From Sphingomonas sp. Root241 (GTDB lineage: Bacteria; Pseudomonadota; Alphaproteobacteria; Sphingomonadales; Sphingomonadaceae): a stretch of 64,000 bases of DNA. The notes beneath the pieces were generated by a model. That model saw only the letters and a program-made list of their open reading frames with translations, made no database searches and was not told the DNA's origin. Positions 8,629 through 15,178 of this stretch are shown one piece after another. Location of the stretch: NCBI RefSeq assembly GCF_001428865.1, contig NZ_LMIV01000004.1:218029-282028 (forward strand), read 5' to 3'. Position numbers and translations under genes: made by a program. Each line of letters opens with the position of its first letter. Position 1 is the stretch's first letter.

Positions 8629-9036
8629 TCAGGCCGCGTAACGCTGCGCGGTGTCGCGGATCAGGGCGATCATGTTGGGGATTCCCTGGGTCCGGTTCGA
8701 GCTGAGCTGGTTGCGCAGGTCGAAGGGGGCGAGGGCGGCTTCCACGTCGGTGGCGAGGATGTCCGCCGGTGCGCGGTCCTGCACCGTGAGCAACACGAGG
8801 GCGATGATTCCCTTGGTGATCGCCGCATTCGAATCGGCGAGGAAGTGGAGCGTGCCGTCATCGCGGCGGGTGGGATAGACCCACACGGCTGCCGAGCAAC
8901 CGCGGACGAGGGTGGCGTCGGTCTTGAGGGGTTCGGGCATCGGCTCGAGTGACCGGCCCAGATCGATCAGCAGGCGGTAGCGATCGTCGGCGTCGAGGAA
9001 TTCATATTCGTCACGGAGGTCGGCCAGGCTGGTCAT
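8629..9036 (-). CDS. sufE: SufE-family cysteine desulfurase activator
   Basis: 135 residues, the usual SufE length. The persulfide-accepting cysteine is in LVRGCSAAVWV; other family features are DADDRYRLLIDLGR at the N-terminus and ADSNAAITKGIIALVL in the middle. SufE takes sulfur from SufS for Fe-S cluster assembly. The rest of the suf operon is not here. It follows the minus-strand psp gene array by 25 bp, so it may receive read-through or have its own promoter in that gap. Confidence 0.92.
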   Translation of the reverse strand: MTSLADLRDEYEFLDADDRYRLLIDLGRSLEPMPEPLKTDATLVRGCSAAVWVYPTRRDDGTLHFLADSNAAITKGIIALVLLTVQDRAPADILATDVEAALAPFDLRNQLSSNRTQGIPNMIALIRDTAQRYAA

Positions 9037-9061
9037 GGCCGATCCGCTAGCCGGGTGGACC

Positions 9062-9313
9062 CTAGAGGTCCACCCCGGCGGCGATCGCCTCGAGCTTGCG
9101 GATGCGCTCCTTGAGGTCGGCGATCTCGATCCGCGAGGCTGCGGAAGGCATTGCCGGCTCTGGCTGCGATGCGGATGCGCGGTGCTCGACGAGTTCCTGG
9201 CGCTTGAGTGCCAGCCAGCCGCGCCAGCCCGACAGTCCCGCCGCAGTGACCATCGCGAGGCCGGCGAGGCCCGAGACGGAGAGCGCGATGTAGAGATTGG
9301 GATCGACGGTCAT
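9062..9313 (-). CDS. small membrane protein with C-terminal coiled coil, psp-array member
   Basis: 83 residues. One transmembrane helix (about 8-30, LYIALSVSGLAGLAMVTAAG) is followed by a linker and a C-terminal amphipathic helix (IEIADLKERIRKLEAIAAG). The last segment is a shortened form of the C-terminal signature shared by the upstream small proteins (LKxRxxxLE). Last of the run of small genes downstream of pspC, 15 bp after the previous one. Function unknown; membership in the Psp system is inferred from position and architecture. Confidence 0.75.
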   Translation of the reverse strand: MTVDPNLYIALSVSGLAGLAMVTAAGLSGWRGWLALKRQELVEHRASASQPEPAMPSAASRIEIADLKERIRKLEAIAAGVDL

Positions 9314-9328
9314 TTCATGTCTCCCTGA

Positions 9329-9598
9329 TCAGGGGTTCTTGTCCCGCAGCGCTTCGATCTCGCGGTCGAGACGCAGGCTGCTGGCTTCACTGTCGGTAAT
9401 GACCCGTTCGAGGACCTGGACGCGATCCTTGAGGGCGCGGACCTCGTCGCGGAGCTTCGCGGCATCGGCGGATGCCGTGTCGTTGCCGCGGAAGATCTCG
9501 TTGCCGTGCTTGTCCTTGTGGATGCCGTAGCGTGCCTTGAGGACGCTGCCGATCGTGACGATGACGATGATCGCGACAACCATTTCGAACGGGTTCAT
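9329..9598 (-). CDS. small PspB-like membrane/coiled-coil protein
   Basis: 89 residues from the ATG at 9598, behind a GGGAG site. An N-terminal transmembrane helix (FEMVVAIIVIVTIGSVL) is followed by KARYGIHKDKHGNE and a coiled coil ending VRALKDRVQVLERVITD ... LDREIEALRDKNP. The C-terminal signature VLER[IV].TD...EIE.LR recurs in the neighbouring genes and in the tail of PspC. The layout matches PspB: N-terminal helix, then leucine-zipper-like coil. Function inferred only from operon position. Confidence 0.8.
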   Translation of the reverse strand: MNPFEMVVAIIVIVTIGSVLKARYGIHKDKHGNEIFRGNDTASADAAKLRDEVRALKDRVQVLERVITDSEASSLRLDREIEALRDKNP

Positions 9599-9621
9599 CC
9601 CATTTACTCCCTTGCGGCGCC

Positions 9622-9750
9622 TCAGGCGCCCTGTTGCTGCTGTTCCCGGGCCAGCTTTTCCGCGCGGCGGACGGGGCGGTCCCGGGCTTCGGCGAGGGCA
9701 ATAGCTCCCCCGCACAGTGCCGTCAGCACTGCGAACACGACGATAATCAT
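9622..9750 (-). CDS. tiny 42-residue membrane protein in psp array
   Basis: 42 residues starting MIIVVFAVLTALCGGAIALA, one N-terminal transmembrane helix, then a highly charged tail (EARDRPVRRAEKLAREQQQQGA) that should be helical. It starts at 9750, behind a GAGGACC ribosome site, and ends 23 bp before the next gene. The size, spacing and ribosome site support a real gene, although it is short enough to be missed by gene finders. I do not recognise a family. Confidence 0.7.
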   Translation of the reverse strand: MIIVVFAVLTALCGGAIALAEARDRPVRRAEKLAREQQQQGA

Positions 9751-9792
9751 TTTACTGGTCCTCGGATTTGGCTGCGCCTTGGCGCAGCGGGG

Positions 9793-10059
9793 TTAGTTGA
9801 GCGGCGCTTCGCGCAGCTTTTCGATTTCATCCGCGACGGCGATGCCGCGGTCGGTGACGATGCGTTCGAGAACCCGGACCCTCTGCTCGAGCCGCTCGGT
9901 CTGGGCCGCATATTGCGCGGCCTTCTCGGCGACCATCTGCGCCTCGATCTCCATCTGGCGCTCCTTGAGCTTGAACCAGGGCCTGACGAACACGCCGCCG
10001 ATGATGGCCAGCAGCCCGCAGGAGATGCCGAGGATCGGGATAAGCAGGGGGTTGATCAT
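9793..10059 (-). CDS. small PspB-like membrane/coiled-coil protein
   Basis: 88 residues from the ATG at 10059, with a strong ribosome site (GAGGAGG) 5-6 nt upstream. The transmembrane helix is at 3-24 (PLLIPILGISCGLLAIIGG), followed by FVRPWFKLKERQMEIEAQM and a C-terminal coil ending LEQRVRVLERIVTD ... ADEIEKLREAPLN. The longer open frame upstream overlaps the neighbouring gene and has no ribosome site, so the short start was chosen. Function unknown; resembles PspB in layout. Confidence 0.82.
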   Translation of the reverse strand: MINPLLIPILGISCGLLAIIGGVFVRPWFKLKERQMEIEAQMVAEKAAQYAAQTERLEQRVRVLERIVTDRGIAVADEIEKLREAPLN

Positions 10060-10069
10060 CGAAGCCTCC

Positions 10070-10399
10070 TCAATTGCTCTTGGTGCGCAGCTGTTCGATC
10101 TCGCGATCGAGGCTGTGCGAACTGTCGGTGACGATGCGCTCGACATTCGCCAGCCGATCCTTGACCGAGCCGAGCTCGGCGCGGAGCTGGGCATTCTCCT
10201 GGCTGATCAGCCGAATGCGTTCGACCATCTCGTCGTTCTTCTGCGGGTAGATCGCCTTGCCCCAGCTGTTTTCCAGCGGGTAGCCGTTCTTGATCCTGAG
10301 CCAGGTGGTGAAGATCCACCCCGCAATCCCGAAGGCTCCCAGCAGCAGCGCGCCGCCGACGATCCAGGGAAGGTTGTTCATCACGATCATCTCATTCAT
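10070..10399 (-). CDS. small PspB-like membrane/coiled-coil protein
   Basis: 109 residues. The transmembrane helix is at about 10-32 (WIVGGALLLGAFGIAGWIF), followed by the juxtamembrane motif RIKNGYPLENSWG, which recurs in the next upstream gene as RAKHGYPLEES. A long coiled coil (~50-105) ends LGSVKDRLANVERIVTD ... LDREIEQLRTKSN. The shared GYPLE motif and C-terminal signature mark it as a paralogue of its neighbours. A GGGAAGGA ribosome site precedes the start. Confidence 0.82.
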   Translation of the reverse strand: MNEMIVMNNLPWIVGGALLLGAFGIAGWIFTTWLRIKNGYPLENSWGKAIYPQKNDEMVERIRLISQENAQLRAELGSVKDRLANVERIVTDSSHSLDREIEQLRTKSN

Positions 10400-10415
10400 G
10401 TCGATGGTCCTTCCC

Positions 10416-10712
10416 TCAGCGCAGCGAGTCGATTTCGCGAGCGACGCGCTCGGCGGGGTCGGTGGCGATCCGTTCGAGGACGGCGATCCGCTCCTCGAGC
10501 CGGCTGATCTGGCCGGTCAGCCGCTCATTCTCGGTGGAGAGCAGGGCGATCTTGCGATCGGCCTCCAGATCACCGGCGGGCTGGCCGCGGCGGCTCCGGC
10601 GGCTCTCCTCCAGCGGGTAGCCGTGCTTGGCGCGGACCCAGGTCTGGAAGGCCTTGGATGCCATGACCGCCGCGACGATCAGCACCGGTACCAGCCAACT
10701 CAACTCCCTCAT
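10416..10712 (-). CDS. small PspB-like membrane/coiled-coil protein
   Basis: 98 residues. The transmembrane helix is at 4-20 (LSWLVPVLIVAAVMAS), then TWVRAKHGYPLEES, a basic linker (RRSRRGQPAG) and a coiled coil ending ISRLEERIAVLERIATD ... AREIDSLR. The GYPLE box and C-terminal signature are shared with the next gene; the last residues EIDSLR are identical to those of PspC. A good ribosome site (AAAGGGAG) precedes the ATG. Confidence 0.82.
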   Translation of the reverse strand: MRELSWLVPVLIVAAVMASKAFQTWVRAKHGYPLEESRRSRRGQPAGDLEADRKIALLSTENERLTGQISRLEERIAVLERIATDPAERVAREIDSLR

Positions 10713-10739
10713 GTTCTTGCTCCCTTTGTCAGCCCCGCC

Positions 10740-11117
10740 TCAGCGCAGGCTGTCGATCTCGTCGGCGAGCCGGGTGTTGCGGCTCGTATAGTACATCTCG
10801 ATGTCGGCGAGCCGGCGATCGATGTCGCGGAAGGTCGAGCGGACCTGGGCGGTCGAGCGGCTCGGGTTCGAGCGCACGCCCTGCCAGAACTTCTCTTCCT
10901 CGGGTCCCTGATAGAGGCCGGCCGGCTTGCTCGGCGCGAGCCATGCGATCAGGAAGTAGACGAAGATCGACGTGCCGCTGGTCGCAAAGGCGAGGAAGAC
11001 CATCCCCACCCGGAGCCAGATCGCCTCGATGCCGGTGTAATCGGCGAGGCCCGAGCAGACTCCGAGAACCTTGGCATTCTGCTTGTCGAGATAGAATTTG
11101 GTGCGTGTACCGGACAT
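10740..11117 (-). CDS. pspC: phage shock protein C (PspC)
   Basis: 125 residues. A PspC domain (about 5-65) has the family motif NAKVLGVCSGLADYTGIEA, then WLRVGMVFLAFATSGTSIFVYFLIAWL with two membrane passes. The C-terminal half forms a coil ending RLADIEMYYTSRNTRLADEIDSLR-like, cited in parts: RLADIEMYY and ADEIDSLR. In enteric bacteria PspB and PspC sense membrane damage and control PspA/PspF. Its start is 2 bp from the pspB stop, so the two are coupled. The coil tail is shared in pattern with the following small proteins. Confidence 0.93.
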   Translation of the reverse strand: MSGTRTKFYLDKQNAKVLGVCSGLADYTGIEAIWLRVGMVFLAFATSGTSIFVYFLIAWLAPSKPAGLYQGPEEEKFWQGVRSNPSRSTAQVRSTFRDIDRRLADIEMYYTSRNTRLADEIDSLR

Positions 11118-11118
11118 C

Positions 11119-11391
11119 TCAGTTCCTCCGCGAGATATCGAAGGGGCTCGGTTCCTGGCGCGAGGCCGATACCGGGCGGAAATCGGGGTTGTCGGCGGCG
11201 ATGATGCGTTCGACGGTGAGCAGGCGCTCCTCGAGCTGGCGAGCCGTGTAGTAGAGCTCGTCGAGGAGCTTCTCGTCCTCGCCGGTGATCGTCGCTGCCG
11301 TCTTCCACCGGGTGATATAGTGCATGATCACCCAGGGAAGGCCGACGAACAGGATCCCGACGATGACGATGGGCAGGAATACCTCTTCCAT
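11119..11391 (-). CDS. pspB: phage shock protein B (PspB)
   Basis: 90 residues. N-terminal transmembrane helix (FLPIVIVGILFVGLPWVIMHYI), followed by a basic stop-transfer region and a coiled coil (LLDELYYTARQLEERLLTVERIIAAD). This is the standard PspB layout and length class. The C-terminus (SASRQEPSPFDISRRN) is polar. It follows pspA by 3 bp and overlaps functionally with pspC, its usual partner. Confidence 0.92.
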   Translation of the reverse strand: MEEVFLPIVIVGILFVGLPWVIMHYITRWKTAATITGEDEKLLDELYYTARQLEERLLTVERIIAADNPDFRPVSASRQEPSPFDISRRN

Positions 11392-11394
11392 CGC

Positions 11395-12063
11395 TTACGC
11401 TCCCTTGGCCAGCCGTGCCTTCAGCGCTTCGAGCTCGGCATCGACCTTCTCGGACGAGCGCAGCTCGGCGATTTCCTCCTCGAGCGTCTTGGGGACGCCG
11501 CCCAGGCCTGCCGCATCGGCGCGGCCTTCGGCGAAGTCGACCCGGCGTTCGAGGACATCGAAGCGCGAGAACGCGTCGTGCATCTTCGAGCCGTTGGTGA
11601 TCTCGCGCAGGCGGGTGCGGTTGTTGGCGCTCTCCAGCCGGGCGACGATCGAGTTCTGGCGAACCCGCGCCTCGCGCAGCTTGTTCTGGAGCTTGGTGAT
11701 GTCCTCCTCGGAGCCCTTCAGGGCCTCGTCGAGCACGCCGATCTCGGTGCTGAGCTGCTCGACCATGTCGGAAGCCTTCTGCTTCTCGACCAGAGCGGCC
11801 TTGGCGAGATCCTCGCGGCCCTTGGAGAGCGCCAGCTCGGCCTTCTCGGTCCAGCTCTCCTGGAGCTTTTCGAGCTTGGCGATGTGGCGGCGCATTTCCT
11901 TCTGGTCGGCGATGGTGCGGGCTGCCGAGGCACGAACCTCGACCAAGGTCTCTTCCATCTCGAGGATGATCATGCGGATCATCTTGGCCGGGTCTTCAGC
12001 CTTGTCGAGAAGGTCGGTGACGTTGGCGGCGATGATGTCGCGGGTTCGTGAGAAAATACCCAT
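11395..12063 (-). CDS. pspA: phage shock protein A (PspA)
   Basis: 222 residues, usual PspA/IM30 length. The N-terminal amphipathic helix MGIFSRTRDIIAANVTDLLD is followed by the family hallmark EDPAKMIRMIILEMEETLVEVRAS and long coiled coils. PspA forms membrane-binding ESCRT-III-like assemblies that stabilise the inner membrane; free PspA inhibits PspF. First full-size gene of the minus-strand operon, downstream of a sigma-54 promoter at 12334-12350. Confidence 0.96.
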   Translation of the reverse strand: MGIFSRTRDIIAANVTDLLDKAEDPAKMIRMIILEMEETLVEVRASAARTIADQKEMRRHIAKLEKLQESWTEKAELALSKGREDLAKAALVEKQKASDMVEQLSTEIGVLDEALKGSEEDITKLQNKLREARVRQNSIVARLESANNRTRLREITNGSKMHDAFSRFDVLERRVDFAEGRADAAGLGGVPKTLEEEIAELRSSEKVDAELEALKARLAKGA

Positions 12064-12168
12064 TCTAACACTCCTTCGTATTGGGACCGCCGGGAGGAAC
12101 TAGGGGGAGACCCTCCCGGCGGGGTTCCGCTCACCAGGGCAGGTGGAGCGGGGAGACTAAGTGGTGCC

Positions 12169-12276
12169 TCAGGCGATCGCCGGACCCACCGCACCGGCCA
12201 TCAGGACGGCGCTGGCGAGGAAGGCGATGGTGACTGCGACAAAGGCGTTGCGGACATTGGCTGCTTCGTAGGTCAT
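12169..12276 (-). CDS. 35-residue hydrophobic leader protein upstream of pspA
   Basis: A tiny open frame, MTYEAANVRNAFVAVTIAFL followed by ASAVLMAGAVGPAIA and a stop. It lies between the sigma-54 promoter and pspA on the same strand, about 60 bp after the -12 element and 105 bp before pspA. It has one hydrophobic helix with small residues near the end (AVGPAIA), so it could be a membrane peptide or a short secreted peptide. The upstream AGGGAACAAG gives a plausible ribosome site. I recall similar short RN...AAVGPA peptides in sphingomonads but cannot confirm this. Confidence 0.55.
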   Translation of the reverse strand: MTYEAANVRNAFVAVTIAFLASAVLMAGAVGPAIA

Positions 12277-12333
12277 GATCTTGTTCCCTGAACCTGGTGT
12301 TTTCGTGGCCCGTTACCGAGCTTGCCAACATCT

Positions 12334-12350
12334 TTGCAGGAGGCGTGCCA
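12334..12350 (-). promoter_or_regulatory. sigma-54 (RpoN) promoter of the psp operon
   Basis: Read on the minus strand: TGGCACGCCTCCTGCAA. This matches the -24/-12 consensus TGGCACG-N4-TTGCW, with exactly 10 nt between GG and GC, the spacing sigma-54 requires. It points toward the leader ORF and pspA. The divergent pspF encodes a sigma-54 activator, so the promoter-activator pairing is internally consistent. Confidence 0.88.
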
Positions 12351-12403
12351 ATTGCTCGAAACCGCAGAATTCCGCCATTTTTGCTATTCATATGGCATTC
12401 AGC

Positions 12404-12431
12404 CCCAACTTAGGACTTGCCAAGAGTTGGG
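12404..12431. promoter_or_regulatory. inverted repeat CCCAACT-N14-AGTTGGG, candidate PspF binding site
   Basis: Perfect 7-bp arms separated by 14 bp. The element lies 55-80 bp upstream of the psp -24 element, where upstream activating sites for PspF are expected, and just before pspF itself. Binding by PspF is inferred, not shown. Confidence 0.45.
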
Positions 12432-12438
12432 AAAATTC

Positions 12439-12452
12439 GCCAAAGGTTTGGC
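12439..12452. promoter_or_regulatory. 14-bp perfect palindrome GCCAAA-GG-TTTGGC touching the pspF start
   Basis: The palindrome ends at the base before the proposed pspF ATG, and its AAAGG is the only obvious ribosome site. If it folds in the mRNA it would hide that site; if a protein binds it, it could repress pspF. Confidence 0.4.
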
Positions 12453-13487
12453 ATGGAGCGCGCAACCCAGGTAATCGGCCAATCGGGGGCCTTTCTCGAT
12501 GCCCTCGAGCGGGCCAGCCGCGCCGCTGCGCTCGACCGCCCGGTGCTCGTCATCGGCGAGCGCGGGACCGGCAAGGAGCTGGTCGCCGAGCGCCTCCACC
12601 GGCTGAGCCCGCGCTGGGACCAGCCGCTGATCGTGATGAACTGCGCGGCGCTTCCCGAGACGCTGATCGAGGCCGAATTGTTCGGGCACGAGTCCGGCGC
12701 GTTCACCGGCGCGACCAAGGCGCGCGCCGGGCGCTTCGAGGAGGCGCATCGGGGCACATTGTTCCTCGACGAGCTCGGCACGCTGTCGATGGCGGCGCAG
12801 GAGCGGCTGCTGCGCGCAGTCGAATATGGCGAAGTCACGCGGATCGGCTCGTCGCGGCCGCTCAACGTCGACGTCCGCATCGTCGCGGCAACCAACGAGC
12901 ATCTGCCCGACAAGGTCGACAAGGGAACCTTCCGCGCCGACTTGCTCGATCGATTGTCGTTCGAAGTGGTCACCTTGCCGCCGTTGCGCGCGCGGCGGGG
13001 AGATATCGAAGTGCTCGCCGAATTCTTCGGGCGGCGCATGGCGTCGGAGATCGGGCTGGCCGACTGGCCGGGCTGGGGCCCGAACGCGCTCGATGCGCTG
13101 CTGACCTATGACTGGCCGGGCAATGTCCGCGAGCTGCGCAACGTGGTGGAGCGCGCGGTCTATCGCTGGGAGCGCGAGGGGCCGGTGGATTCGATCGAGA
13201 TCGATCCGTTCAAGTCGCCGTTCCGGCCGCGGACCGCAGTTGCGGCGCAGGCCCCGGCCCCTGTCGAAGCGGCGCCGGCCCCGGTGGCCGAAGCCGAGCC
13301 GGTGGCGGCGTTCGACGGCGGGACCGACTTCAAATCGCGGGTGAATGCGTTCGAGCGGCAAGTGCTGTCGCGTGCGCTGGCCGAGCATCGCTTCAACCAG
13401 CGCTCGACGGCCGAGGCGCTGGGACTGACCTATGACCAGCTCCGCCACGCGCTCAAGCGGCATGAGCTGCTGGGAGCGGGGGGCTGA
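12453..13487 (+). CDS. pspF: psp operon transcriptional activator PspF (sigma-54 dependent)
   Basis: 344 residues. AAA+ sigma-54 activator with no N-terminal sensory domain, as in PspF. Walker A GERGTGKE, the sigma-54 contact loop ESGAFTGATKAR, Walker B GTLFLDELGTLS and the arginine-finger region FRADLLDRLSF are all present. An Ala/Pro-rich linker (about 262-290) leads to a Fis-type helix-turn-helix (RSTAEALGLTYDQLRHALKR). The ATG at 12453 is preferred over an upstream TTG at 12417 because AAAGG lies 7 nt before it. Divergent from the psp operon. Confidence 0.94.
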   Translation: MERATQVIGQSGAFLDALERASRAAALDRPVLVIGERGTGKELVAERLHRLSPRWDQPLIVMNCAALPETLIEAELFGHESGAFTGATKARAGRFEEAHRGTLFLDELGTLSMAAQERLLRAVEYGEVTRIGSSRPLNVDVRIVAATNEHLPDKVDKGTFRADLLDRLSFEVVTLPPLRARRGDIEVLAEFFGRRMASEIGLADWPGWGPNALDALLTYDWPGNVRELRNVVERAVYRWEREGPVDSIEIDPFKSPFRPRTAVAAQAPAPVEAAPAPVAEAEPVAAFDGGTDFKSRVNAFERQVLSRALAEHRFNQRSTAEALGLTYDQLRHALKRHELLGAGG

Positions 13488-13498
13488 CCATTCCTCCT

Positions 13499-13640
13499 GC
13501 TCCCCTCCCTGCAAGGGAGGGGCTGGGGGTGGGTGCGAGCGTAGCGAGCCCATCGGGCTGGGTGGAATGAAGAAAAGGCCGGGCATCGAGCCCGACCTCT
13601 TCTTCATTCCACCCCTTGCCCCTCCCTTGCAGGGAGGGGA
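13499..13640. repeat. compound inverted repeat between pspF and PuuD-like gene
   Basis: The outer arms CCCCTCCCTGCAAGGGAGGGG (13505 region; 21 nt, each arm itself palindromic) recur inverted near 13618-13640. Between them lies a hairpin with an arm GGTGGAATGAAGAAAAGG at 13561 and its near complement ending at 13613. It probably ends transcription of the two convergent genes. Confidence 0.75.
13561..13613. terminator. long imperfect hairpin, probable bidirectional terminator
   Basis: GGTGGAATGAAGAAAAGGCC and its near complement flank GGGCATCGAGCCC, giving a stem of more than 20 bp. A-rich and T-rich patches within the stem give weak terminator character in both directions. It lies between convergent genes. 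Confidence 0.5.
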
Positions 13641-13651
13641 ATCTGCATCCC

Positions 13652-14215
13652 TCAATGATAATTCGTCATCGCCAGCAGCATCGGCAGCGAGAGCAGCACG
13701 TTCAGTCGTGAGGCGATCATCGCGGCCTTGGCGGCTTTCGCCTTGGTGGCGTCGTCGGCCTCGACCAGTCCGAGCGCCTTTTTCTGGTTGGGCCAGATGA
13801 TGAACCAGACATTGGCCGCCATCACCAGCGCCAGCCACATGCCGATGCCGATCAGCCGGGCGTTCTCGCGCAGCAGCAGGGCGTCTTCGAGCTCGCCATA
13901 GAGCCAGGCGAGGATCAGCCCGGTGACCACCGTCAGCAGCGCGGCGTAGCGGAAGAAGAACAGCGCCTTGGGCGCGATGAACTTCGATATGCCGGGTTTC
14001 AGCTCGGCCGGGATCTTCGGCATGGTCGGGATCTGGACGAAGTTGAAATAGTAAAGCAGCCCGATCCACGTGATCCCGAAGAAGACGTGGAGCCATTGGA
14101 ACACGCCGTTCCACAAGCCCAGCGGCGGGTTGAAATAGGGCGCGAACATCAGCCCGATCGCCAGCACGAGGCTGACCGCGAGCACCGCGTGCAGATTGCC
14201 GAAAAACTTGTCCAT
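13652..14215 (-). CDS. PuuD/DUF989-like integral membrane protein
   Basis: 187 residues with about five membrane segments. The signature WLHVFFGITWIGLLYYFNFVQ (cited as its two halves WLHVFFGITWIG and LLYYFNFVQ) and FFFRYAALLTVVTGLILA match the N-terminal membrane domain of urate hydroxylase PuuD (Urate_ox_N). Unlike full PuuD it has no C-terminal cytochrome c domain, so urate oxidation is uncertain. His residues in NLHAVLA and WLHVFF could bind haem. It starts at 14215 behind GGGGAG; a frame extension upstream has no ribosome site. Confidence 0.78.
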   Translation of the reverse strand: MDKFFGNLHAVLAVSLVLAIGLMFAPYFNPPLGLWNGVFQWLHVFFGITWIGLLYYFNFVQIPTMPKIPAELKPGISKFIAPKALFFFRYAALLTVVTGLILAWLYGELEDALLLRENARLIGIGMWLALVMAANVWFIIWPNQKKALGLVEADDATKAKAAKAAMIASRLNVLLSLPMLLAMTNYH

Positions 14216-14396
14216 GTGGCTGCTCCCCTTGTTTGCGACGCCGATTGCCCCCGGCGCCGCGCACGACAGCTTATGATCGGAATTTTCGTTTGTCACACGC
14301 AATGAAATTTGCGGGACAGGATGGGATTTTCGGGGCTAGGGGGACCGCTTCCCGCCGCGGTTCGTTGGGCGGGTGAACCGAACACGGAGTATCCCC

Positions 14397-15017
14397 ATGG
14401 CTTTCGAACTTCCCGCGCTGCCCTATGACAAGGGTGCGCTCGCCCCGCACATGTCGGCGGAGACGCTCGAATTCCACCACGGCAAGCATCACAAGGCCTA
14501 TGTCGACAAGACCAACGGCTTCGTGACCGAAAAGGGCCTCGACGGCCTGAAGCTGTCCGAGGTCATCCAGAAGGCCAAGGAAACCGGCGACAAGGGCCTG
14601 TTCAACAACTCCGCCCAGGTGTGGAACCACAGTTTCTTCTGGCAGTGCCTCTCCCCCGAGAAGCAGGCGCCGACCGGCAAGCTCGCCGATCTGATCAACG
14701 ACGGCTTCGGTTCGGCCGAGGCGCTGGTGAAGCAGCTGGTGACCGAATCGACCAACCATTTCGCCAGCGGCTGGGGCTGGCTGGTGCTCGACGGCGGCAA
14801 GCTCAAGGTGACTTCGCTGCACGACGCCGACACGCCCGTGGTGTATGACGGCATGCTGCCGCTGCTGACCATCGACGTGTGGGAACACGCTTATTACGTC
14901 GATTATCGCAATGCGCGCCCGGCCTATCTCGATGCCGTTTCGGCAAACCTGATCAACTGGGAATTCGTCGCGCAGAACCTCGACGGAGCAGGCGTCAGCC
15001 GCGCCGATCAGGGCTGA
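14397..15017 (+). CDS. sodB: superoxide dismutase, Fe/Mn family
   Basis: 206 residues. Metal ligands are recognisable: His in LEFHHGKHHKAYV, His in WNHSFFWQCL, and Asp and His in DVWEHAYYVDY. FFWQCLSP and the GSG-like loop suggest the iron form, as is usual in alphaproteobacteria. Cytoplasmic; converts superoxide to hydrogen peroxide and oxygen. ATG at 14397 preceded by ACGGAG. A strong terminator follows at 15039. Confidence 0.95.
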   Translation: MAFELPALPYDKGALAPHMSAETLEFHHGKHHKAYVDKTNGFVTEKGLDGLKLSEVIQKAKETGDKGLFNNSAQVWNHSFFWQCLSPEKQAPTGKLADLINDGFGSAEALVKQLVTESTNHFASGWGWLVLDGGKLKVTSLHDADTPVVYDGMLPLLTIDVWEHAYYVDYRNARPAYLDAVSANLINWEFVAQNLDGAGVSRADQG

Positions 15018-15038
15018 TCGCCAACGGACGAATAAGAA

Positions 15039-15069
15039 AGGGCGCCGGACCGGGTCCGGCGCCCTTTTT
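15039..15069 (+). terminator. rho-independent terminator of sodB
   Basis: A GC stem (AGGGCGCCGGACC / GGTCCGGCGCCCT) with a tiny loop is followed by TTTTT. Confidence 0.92.
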
Positions 15070-15084
15070 GATTCGAATTGAACC

Positions 15085-15166
15085 CGTCATCCCGGCGAAA
15101 GCCGGGATCCAGAGCCAAATGCCGCGTCGTCTGTGACTCTGGGCCTCGGCCTTCGCCGGGGTGACG
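15085..15166. repeat. inverted pair of CCGGCGAAAGCCGG repeats
   Basis: One unit, CGTCATCCCGGCGAAAGCCG, is followed about 45 bp later by an inverted unit ending GGCCTTCGCCGGGGTGACGG. Other pairs of this family lie at 18661-18738 and 22998-23079, and a single unit at 33568-33595. Confidence 0.88.
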
Positions 15167-15178
15167 GTTGGTTGTCGC

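Noticed and set aside
12399-14264. 621-codon minus-strand frame across pspF and the PuuD-like gene
   Set aside because: It reads antisense to pspF and through the intergenic repeats in the wrong frame of the PuuD-like gene.
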